Shown here: piece after piece, positions 1-6,753 of the stretch
Layout of the letters: every line of letters starts with the position of its first letter
Position numbering within the stretch: the stretch's first letter is position 1
Origin: Flavobacteriales bacterium UBA972
GTDB lineage: Bacteria; Bacteroidota; Bacteroidia; Flavobacteriales; Schleiferiaceae
DNA: 6,753 nt
NCBI GenBank assembly: GCA_002292855.1
Contig: DBBY01000022.1
Span: 9,539 to 16,291, forward strand
Direction: 5' to 3'
Notes under the pieces: generated by a model
What the model saw: only the letters and a program-made list of their open reading frames with translations
What the model was told of the DNA's origin: nothing
Databases searched by the model: none
Made by a program: the position numbers and the translations under genes

Positions 1-1689
1 GTTAAGGAGCTGATGGAGAATTCCATTGATGCCGGAGCCAGCGAGGTCGAAGTCACCCTTACCCATTCTGGACGCAGCCGAATCCAGGTGCGCGATAACG
101 GCCAGGGCATTGACCCCGAAGACCTTCCCCTGGCACTGGTCCGCCATGCGACCTCAAAGCTGCGCGACGCCGACGACTTGTTTGCCCTGACTACCATGGG
201 ATTTCGCGGAGAAGCCCTCGCATCGATGGCTGCCGTTGGCCAGGTTACCCTGCGCTCGAGAACGGCTGACCATGAAGTAGGAATTGAGCTGCGCTGCTCG
301 GGAGGCAAGCACGAAGGCAGCGCCCCAAGCCCTGGCCCTGTGGGCACCACCGTAGCCGTCGACCATTTGTTTTTCAATGTTCCGGCCCGCAGGCAGTTTC
401 TCAAGTCGGACGCCATAGAATTCAAGCATGCCCTTGAGGTTTTTGACTCCCTGGCACTGGCGCACCCCGACGTTCGCATGATCCTAAAGCACAACGGCTC
501 CGACGAGCGCGTGCTGGAACCTGGCAACCTCCGGCAGCGAACCACGGCCGTCTTGGGGCGCCGAAGCAGCGATAAACTCGTCCCCGTTGACGAGGCCACG
601 GATTTGGTTCACGTGCACGGCTTTGTGCTTCGTCCCGAAGCAGCACGCAAAACCCGAGGAGACCAGTACCTCTTTGTCAACCGCCGTACCGTGCGCAGCG
701 CCTACATCCACCGGGCGGTCCTCGAGGCTTTTGAGGGCCTTATTCCCGGCGACCTGCACCCAGCCTACGTGCTGTTTTTGGAGCTAAACCCCGAACGCAT
801 CGACGTCAATGTGCACCCCGCCAAGACCGAAGTCAAGTTTGACGACGAGCGGGGCGTGTATGCCATGGTCCGCAGCGCCGTGCGCCGGGCCCTGGGAATC
901 CACCAAATAGCGCCAACGCTCGACTTTGAAGTTCCGGTGGGCGAGCACATTGACTGGAGCAGCCGCAGCAAGCCCGATGCACCCGGCGTGCTGGTCAACC
1001 CCGACTTCAATCCTTTTTTGGCGGATTTTTCGCGCACCCGACCTCGGGACGGCGAAGCAGCCCTGAACCTTGATTTTTTTGCCCCTCCTGCGCGAACTGA
1101 TTTCGGCCTGCAACAGGACCTCGAACTGCCCAGTCAAGGGTGGAATGACGAGGCAAGCGATTCCACGGCCGAGCGACCCAGAGCATCGGGAAAGGCACTT
1201 AGCGTGTCCGGCAAGTTTGCCTTGGTCCCGATGGCCGACAAGTTGGTGATCGTTCACTTGGATCGCGCGCAGCGTCGCATCGACCTGGAGCGCTGGATTG
1301 CCGGATCCACACGCCACAGTCAAAACTGGCTTTTTCCTATTGAATGGACTCCTAAACCGGGATTTATGGACGCCTGGGAAGCCAAGCTCCAAACCTGGGG
1401 ATTTGCCTGGGAGCCCGGCGAGGCGGGCCTTACCTGGACTGCCGGCCCCGGATTTTGCTCGCCAGAGTCTGCAATGGACTGGCTCGAAGGCCTCACTGCG
1501 GTCGAAGCCGAGGACGAAAGGGAGCTCCGCAGCGCAATTAGTCATTGGCTTAACGCCCACCCAGCCCGGGCTGCCGACGTTCCCGACCTCGTAGACCGAC
1601 TTTTTGCCTGCAGCGACCCATGGACCGACGATCTTGGGCGCCCCACGGCTCGACTTTTGAACGCAGACGAACTTGCACGATTATTTTAA
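1..1689 (+). CDS. mutL: DNA mismatch repair protein MutL, 5' end cut by window
   Basis: MutL is the GHKL-family ATPase that couples MutS mismatch recognition to strand removal in the cytoplasm. The reading frame is open from base 1, so the gene starts upstream; by comparison with the family about 26-28 residues are missing, and the ATG at 13 is internal. Visible N-terminal motifs, numbered from base 1: 'KELMENSIDAGA' (residues 2-13, with the expected ATP-site Glu3 and Asn7), 'DNGQGI', 'ATSKL', 'GFRGEAL', 'GTTVAVDHLFFNVPARRQFL', 'YLFVNRRTV' and 'RIDVNVHPAKTEVKF'. A variable linker containing 'NPDFNPF' follows, then a C-terminal dimerisation domain of about 155 residues. That domain lacks a recognisable DQHA(x)2E(x)4E endonuclease motif: the equivalent place reads 'HLDRAQRRIDLERW', and the usual CPHGRP reads 'DDLGRP'. 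The family call is very secure; whether this MutL nicks DNA is open. It is the first visible gene of a tight + strand run. Confidence 0.97.
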   Translation, partial: VKELMENSIDAGASEVEVTLTHSGRSRIQVRDNGQGIDPEDLPLALVRHATSKLRDADDLFALTTMGFRGEALASMAAVGQVTLRSRTADHEVGIELRCSGGKHEGSAPSPGPVGTTVAVDHLFFNVPARRQFLKSDAIEFKHALEVFDSLALAHPDVRMILKHNGSDERVLEPGNLRQRTTAVLGRRSSDKLVPVDEATDLVHVHGFVLRPEAARKTRGDQYLFVNRRTVRSAYIHRAVLEAFEGLIPGDLHPAYVLFLELNPERIDVNVHPAKTEVKFDDERGVYAMVRSAVRRALGIHQIAPTLDFEVPVGEHIDWSSRSKPDAPGVLVNPDFNPFLADFSRTRPRDGEAALNLDFFAPPARTDFGLQQDLELPSQGWNDEASDSTAERPRASGKALSVSGKFALVPMADKLVIVHLDRAQRRIDLERWIAGSTRHSQNWLFPIEWTPKPGFMDAWEAKLQTWGFAWEPGEAGLTWTAGPGFCSPESAMDWLEGLTAVEAEDERELRSAISHWLNAHPARAADVPDLVDRLFACSDPWTDDLGRPTARLLNADELARLF

Positions 1690-1691
1690 TT

Positions 1692-2378
1692 ATGAACTAC
1701 CGCCCCTCTGGCTTCAGCTTTCTCCCTCCCGTTGTTAAGAACCTTCTTATCATCAACGGACTTTCCTTTTTTGCGAGCATTGTATTTGGCCGCATGGGCT
1801 TCGACGTCTTAGGGAAATTCGGACTCTACCTGCCGGTAAGCGAATTTTTTGAACCCTACCAACTCGTAACCCACCTCTTTTTGCACGACACCAGCAACCT
1901 GGGGCATATTTTGGGCAACATGTTTGCCCTCTGGATGTTTGGTACTCCGCTTGAAAACCTCTGGGGCGGGAAGCGCTTTTTTATCTACTACTTTGTAACT
2001 GGATTTGGTGCTGCCGCACTGCACTTGGGGGTGAATTATTGGGACTACGTGCAGGCCTCCAACCTTCACGAGCTCGAGGGCAGCCTTGATGCCCTGTACC
2101 GCATGCAATCCCTGGCCATGACCCCCACCGTAGGGGCCTCGGGCGCCGTATTTGGCCTTCTTTTGGGCTATGGCATGATGTTCCCCAACCAGCAGATTTA
2201 CCTCTACTTTTTGCTGCCCATCAAGGCCAAATGGTTCGTGCTTATCTACGGACTTTTTGAACTCTTCAACGGAGTAGCCAATTCAGGATCAAGCATTGCC
2301 CACTTTGCCCATGTGGGCGGAATGATCTTTGGTTTTCTCCTGATACGCCGTTGGCAAGCTAACCGAAGGGAGTTTTAG
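1692..2378 (+). CDS. Rhomboid-family intramembrane serine protease (first of a tandem pair)
   Basis: This is a 228-residue integral membrane protease of the rhomboid family (MEROPS S54), expected to cleave transmembrane substrates within the inner membrane. Six hydrophobic segments can be placed at roughly residues 17-35, 60-85, 96-115, 147-163, 169-190 and 200-219. The catalytic Ser150 lies in 'GASG' (148-151) and the catalytic His207 in 'AHVGG' near the end of the last segment. The 'HLFLH...GHILGNMFALWMFG' stretch (61-84) is the typical second-segment signature. A hydrophilic loop of about 35 residues (112-146) precedes the serine helix. I chose the ATG at 1692, two bases after the mutL stop. 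The frame stays open back to an ATG at 1620, but those extra 24 residues are arginine-rich, lie inside mutL and do not resemble a rhomboid N-terminus. Substrates are unknown. Tight spacing argues for co-transcription with mutL. Confidence 0.93.
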   Translation: MNYRPSGFSFLPPVVKNLLIINGLSFFASIVFGRMGFDVLGKFGLYLPVSEFFEPYQLVTHLFLHDTSNLGHILGNMFALWMFGTPLENLWGGKRFFIYYFVTGFGAAALHLGVNYWDYVQASNLHELEGSLDALYRMQSLAMTPTVGASGAVFGLLLGYGMMFPNQQIYLYFLLPIKAKWFVLIYGLFELFNGVANSGSSIAHFAHVGGMIFGFLLIRRWQANRREF

Positions 2379-2387
2379 CGCTTTGGC

Positions 2388-3188
2388 ATGCCCATGAGTC
2401 CTAAAGAGCAAGTACGCATTTGGATCGAGCAAAGCCCGATTAACCGGCTCATTATGGGCTTGGTTCTGGTTTTTTTGGTGCAAACCGCCTTTGATTTCGT
2501 GGGCTGGGTCACCGGCTGGCCCGCAGAACGCGGCATGCTCAACTTCTTTGGCCTTCATACGGGCGGACTTTTGCCGCTCTACCAACCCTGGACCCTGCTG
2601 ACCTACGGAGCGCTCCACTACGGTCTTTTGCATTTGGTGTTCAATGCTTTAACGCTCTATTTTACCGCCTCACTGCTTGAAACGCTCTGGCCCACGCGCA
2701 GAATTTTGCGCCTTTTTGTCCTGGGCATTTTAGCAGGAGCCCTGGGCGCATGGCTTGCAGGGATTTGGCGGCCGGCTGTAGTAGTCGGCGCTTCGGCGGG
2801 GGTTTATGCCGTCTTTACCGCCGCCGCAGTGCGCATGCCCGACTTTAGGGTCCGCCTTTTTTTTGTACTTGAACTCAAACTTTGGATTGTGCTGGCCGTA
2901 CTGCTGGGCATGGACCTGGTTGGTTTGTTCTCGACCGACACCACCGCGCGAGCCGCACACCTTGCCGGAGCCGCTGCAGGGTGGATTTTTGCCCTAAACC
3001 CCCATTGGCTAGACTGGTCCTTCGGCCTGGGTTCCTCAAGGCGCAGCACAAAAGCCTCTAAACTCAAGGTGGTCCGCCCCAAGGAGCCCAGTTTGGACCA
3101 GCTGCTCGATAAAATTTCGGCAAAAGGCATAGATTCCCTAACCGCTAACGAACGCAAAATCCTTGACCGCAGCAGCCAAAAGAAGTAA
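2388..3188 (+). CDS. Rhomboid-family intramembrane protease with C-terminal cytosolic tail (second of the pair)
   Basis: This is a 266-residue rhomboid-family membrane protein, clearly different from the one upstream. Hydrophobic segments fall at about 20-42, 66-95, 106-125, 131-149, 156-178 and 187-206. Ser136 sits in 'GASAG' rather than the classical GASG, and His191 in 'AAHLAG', so both dyad residues are kept and an active protease is likely. After the last segment comes a basic hydrophilic linker (about 215-232) and a conserved-looking tail (about 235-266, 'LDQLLDKISAKGIDSLTANE...'). I recall such a tail on Bacteroidota rhomboids, probably DUF6576, but could not check the name. The start at 2388 is nine bases after the previous stop; an in-frame ATG at 2394 is an equally possible start. 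The last 26 bases overlap the next gene. Two adjacent rhomboids may divide substrates, act together, or process products of the same operon; nothing here decides between these. Confidence 0.9.
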   Translation: MPMSPKEQVRIWIEQSPINRLIMGLVLVFLVQTAFDFVGWVTGWPAERGMLNFFGLHTGGLLPLYQPWTLLTYGALHYGLLHLVFNALTLYFTASLLETLWPTRRILRLFVLGILAGALGAWLAGIWRPAVVVGASAGVYAVFTAAAVRMPDFRVRLFFVLELKLWIVLAVLLGMDLVGLFSTDTTARAAHLAGAAAGWIFALNPHWLDWSFGLGSSRRSTKASKLKVVRPKEPSLDQLLDKISAKGIDSLTANERKILDRSSQKK

Positions 3189-4209
3189 GTGGGGCCTGCG
3201 TTGGTGGTGGATCCCGCAGCTGCTCGCGCTCCCAGTAACGGGACTGGCTTGGCTGGGTATGGCTACGGACTGGGCCCTGCTAGCCCCGCTGAGCCTGCTT
3301 CTGCCCTACTTGATTGCCTACCATGTAGTCTGGAGCCTGATTGCCTCCGCGCATCTGCATCCTTCTGCCCTACTGGGAGCATTGCTGCTGGCATTGGCCT
3401 GGGAACCCATGGGCCTTTGGATGCAGGTTCGCAGACCGCCCTCAGCTCTGCCCTCTGAAAACCTGGTCCGCATGGCAACCTGGAACGTACACCACTGGCG
3501 CAACCGAAGCTGGACCGAAGATTCCGCCACGGTGCAGGCTATGGCGCAGCAGGCCCTCGACCTTGACGTGGATTTAATTGCCCTTCAGGATGTGCGCAGC
3601 GCGACCAAGGCCGACCGACTTCTGCAGGCCAAGCTGGTGCATCACGTGGCTGCATTTGATTTGGCTATTTATAGCAGGTACCCCATAGTGCAGTGGGATC
3701 GAGTGGCCTTCCCGGGCGATTCGGGACGCATCGGATTCATTTGGGCCGACGTGTTGCTGCCCGAGGGCGACACGCTGCGCGTGGTCAACGTGCACTTAGT
3801 GAGCACCGACGTGGACTTGCGCGAAGCCCAGTCGGAACAGGCCAAAGCCGGCTGGTGGCAGAGCGCCAAACTTCTACTCCGTCGCATGGTGCGCCGTGCA
3901 GAGCCTCGTTCGGTTCAAGCCGGAGCCCTTGCCGCTTGGTGGTCCGAAAGCCCAAGACCGGTGATGGTTTTGGGTGACTTCAACGACGTACCCACCTCGG
4001 CTACCCACCGACGGCTGCGCGACTTGGGCAGCGACAGTTTTGCGCAAGCGGGCGCGGGCTGGGGCAGTACCTACCGCGGCCTGCGGCTGGTTCCGTTGCG
4101 TATCGATTGGATTTGGACCAGCGGACCCTGGAAGGCAGTCGAGCACCGCGTGGTCAAGCAAACGTGGAGCGACCACAACCCGGTACTGGTGGCGATCGCT
4201 AGAGACTAG
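3163..4209 (+). CDS. Membrane-anchored endonuclease/exonuclease/phosphatase (EEP) family protein
   Basis: This 348-residue protein has three N-terminal hydrophobic segments (about 14-33, 38-62 and 68-88) followed by an EEP-superfamily catalytic domain (about 100-346), the fold of DNase I, exonuclease III and sphingomyelinase or inositol phosphatases. Visible catalytic elements are 'WNVHH' (Asn108), 'DLIALQDVR' (Asp143 where the family usually has a metal-binding Glu), 'VVNVHLVS' (Asn209, His211), 'VLGDFND' (Asp272, Asn274), 'RIDWIW' (Asp315) and 'WSDHNPV' (Asp337, His338). The metal-dependent phosphodiester or phosphomonoester hydrolase chemistry is inferred; the substrate is unknown. The only start preserving the full membrane region is TTG at 3163, because an in-frame TAA lies at 3139-3141 and no ATG occurs before 3259, which would remove the first membrane segment. 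The gene overlaps rhomboid 2 by 26 bases, consistent with translational coupling. Its stop codon falls inside the 7-bp repeat array. Confidence 0.9.
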   Translation: MTAAAKRSKWGLRWWWIPQLLALPVTGLAWLGMATDWALLAPLSLLLPYLIAYHVVWSLIASAHLHPSALLGALLLALAWEPMGLWMQVRRPPSALPSENLVRMATWNVHHWRNRSWTEDSATVQAMAQQALDLDVDLIALQDVRSATKADRLLQAKLVHHVAAFDLAIYSRYPIVQWDRVAFPGDSGRIGFIWADVLLPEGDTLRVVNVHLVSTDVDLREAQSEQAKAGWWQSAKLLLRRMVRRAEPRSVQAGALAAWWSESPRPVMVLGDFNDVPTSATHRRLRDLGSDSFAQAGAGWGSTYRGLRLVPLRIDWIWTSGPWKAVEHRVVKQTWSDHNPVLVAIARD

Positions 4210-4226
4210 TTACTAGTTGCTTGCTG

Positions 4227-6008
<1,782 letters not shown>

Positions 6009-6023
6009 AGCATTTTAAATCAT
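6009..6023 (-). other. 15-nt spacer with two dead-end ATGs before the glycosyltransferase start
   Basis: On the - strand the stop of the solute-binding-protein gene (TAG, 6026-6024) is followed directly by ATG-ATT-TAA (6023-6015), then ATG-CTA-TGA (6013-6005), the latter overlapping the true ATG at 6008-6006. Both extra ATGs meet stop codons after two codons, so neither can supply a reading frame into the repeat. The spacer is AT-rich with no clear Shine-Dalgarno site or Bacteroidota-type promoter. Translation might be passed from the upstream gene by termination-reinitiation; this is inference from spacing only. Confidence 0.45.
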
Positions 6024-6753
6024 CTATTTTCTCAATTTAGTAACCCGGCGCAAGTCCAATTCATTCATTGGGTGCGGTGGCGGTCCGACCCATGACTTGG
6101 GCCATGCGCGCAGACTTACGTCGTAAAAAAGCGGAATCAAAAGGGCCTCGGAGTGGATTCGAGCGTCGAGTTCTTCGGCTTTGGCTCTGCGGGCAGCGGG
6201 ATCCTGTTCCGTTTTAAATGCTTGGTAGCCTTCAAGGCCCGGGTAGCCGGTGACGTTGGGGCCGCCCGCTTCGCCGTAGAGCATGAGGTAGTTGCCTGCG
6301 TCCGGGTAGTCCGCGATCCAGCTTGCGCGGTAGAGTCCGAGTCGGCCATTGGCCTTGTCTTCTCTAAAGGTTGCCGCTGGAAGCACCTGCACTTCGACGG
6401 GCAGCCCGAGTTGGCTCCAAGCGCTTTGCAGGAATTCGGCTACGTCGCGGTAGGATGATGTGGTGCTTATAATCAGTGGTTTAAGCCCTGGTTTGGCTGC
6501 GCCACTGGTGCTGAGTAGGCCGGCCTGGGTGAGCAAAATCCTTGCGGAATCAGGCCGATAGCTCCAGGGGTTGATCCAGTCGGAGGCGGGTCGGTAGCCG
6601 GGCATTCCGGCGGGCAAGATTCCGCCGTGCGCGGGAATTCCGAGGCCGTTTTTGAGGTATCGAATGATGCCCTCGCGGTCGACCGCCCAGTTCAGAGCAC
6701 GACGAACCCGCAGGTCGGCGAGGTAGTCGGGATTGCTGGGGCCGTAGCGCAGG
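6024..6753 (-). CDS. ABC transporter solute-binding protein, family 5 (peptide/nickel type), C-terminal part
   Basis: The frame is open to the window edge (first full codon 6752-6750), so this is the last 242 residues of a protein that is usually 500-600 residues long; the signal or lipoprotein leader lies outside. Family 5 proteins capture oligopeptides, nickel or related ligands outside the inner membrane and deliver them to an ABC permease. Evidence: near the visible start 'DLRVRRALNWAVDREGII' (residues about 14-31, the classic family-5 block), then 'GIPAHGGILPAGMPGY', 'YRPDSARILLTQAG', 'LGLPVEVQVLPAATF', 'ASWIADYPDAGNYLMLY' and near the end 'ALLIPLFYDVSLRAW' and 'NELDLRRV'. The Met whose codon begins at 6617 is internal, not a start. 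The ligand cannot be told from this fragment, and no permease or ATPase gene is visible. GC content is high (68% in one sampled line), in sharp contrast with the gene downstream. It ends with TAG at 6026-6024. Confidence 0.92.
   Translation of the reverse strand, partial: LRYGPSNPDYLADLRVRRALNWAVDREGIIRYLKNGLGIPAHGGILPAGMPGYRPASDWINPWSYRPDSARILLTQAGLLSTSGAAKPGLKPLIISTTSSYRDVAEFLQSAWSQLGLPVEVQVLPAATFREDKANGRLGLYRASWIADYPDAGNYLMLYGEAGGPNVTGYPGLEGYQAFKTEQDPAARRAKAEELDARIHSEALLIPLFYDVSLRAWPKSWVGPPPHPMNELDLRRVTKLRK

Noticed and set aside
784..1560. 258-codon open frame on the - strand inside mutL
   Set aside because: It lies wholly antisense to a gene with unmistakable MutL motifs, has no recognisable domain, and long antisense frames are expected in GC-rich coding sequence.
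1620..1691. Upstream ATG extending rhomboid 1 by 24 residues
   Set aside because: The extension overlaps mutL, is arginine-rich and unlike a rhomboid N-terminus; the ATG at 1692 sits two bases after the mutL stop.
2857..2864. Run of eight T in rhomboid 2 as a second slippage switch
   Set aside because: Eight bases is short for a contingency tract, and T-runs of 6-7 occur repeatedly in these genes (for example 1074-1080 and 2470-2476) simply because Phe codons are written TTT.
4205..4217. Inverted repeat of two ACTAGT sites as a bidirectional terminator
   Set aside because: The stem is AT-rich with a one-base loop and no adjoining T-run; it is better explained as two units of the 7-bp array.
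6009..6040. Bacteroidota-type promoter (-33 TTG, -7 TAnnTTTG) before the glycosyltransferase gene
   Set aside because: No pair of elements with the right spacing could be found in this AT-rich stretch, so transcription may come from the upstream gene.
6153..6458. 101-codon + strand frame opposite the solute-binding protein gene
   Set aside because: The - strand frame carries clear family-5 binding-protein blocks; the + strand frame is a GC-rich shadow without domain signals.

Overview
The window looks like part of a Bacteroidota chromosome, probably from a fairly GC-rich member of the Flavobacteriia or a neighbouring class. The grounds are gene order and protein style, not a search: a mutL gene is followed at once by two different rhomboid proteases and a membrane-anchored endonuclease/exonuclease/phosphatase protein, an order I associate with this phylum. 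The MutL linker carries an 'NPDFNPF' element like the one I recall in Bacteroidota MutL, and the second rhomboid has the C-terminal cytosolic tail seen in that phylum. Starts lack obvious Shine-Dalgarno sites, as is usual there.

Layout. Positions 1-4209 (+ strand) hold a tight four-gene run: mutL (5' end outside the window), rhomboid 1 (2-nt gap), rhomboid 2 (9-nt gap) and an EEP-family protein (26-nt overlap, TTG start). The spacing suggests one transcript. Positions 4204-4252 are an imperfect tandem array of seven 7-bp units in which the stop codons of two convergent genes lie. Positions 4227-6008 (- strand) encode a 593-residue multi-pass membrane protein resembling GT-C glycosyltransferases. 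Positions 6024-6753 (- strand) are the C-terminal part of a family-5 (peptide/nickel type) ABC-transporter solute-binding protein, whose N-terminal part lies beyond the window.

The most striking signal is at 5955-5990: eighteen uninterrupted GA units (TC on the coding strand), beginning at codon 7 of the glycosyltransferase-like gene and encoding (Ser-Leu)6. In the sequenced state the frame is open. A gain or loss of one unit ends translation after 21 or 50 residues. This is the architecture of an ON/OFF phase-variation (contingency) locus and suggests switchable cell-surface glycosylation. The gene is also clearly poorer in GC (two sampled 60-base lines give 42% and 35%) than its neighbours (58%, 58% and 68%). 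Its edges coincide with the heptamer array on one side and lie next to the GA tract on the other, so it may be an acquired cassette.

Functional links. The + strand cluster joins mismatch repair (MutL) with membrane proteolysis and a putative phosphodiesterase or nuclease; no common pathway can be read from the sequence. The - strand pair is separated by 15 nt and may be co-transcribed. No tRNA, rRNA, CRISPR array, insertion sequence or convincing terminator was seen, and no stretch of 300 bases lacks a gene.
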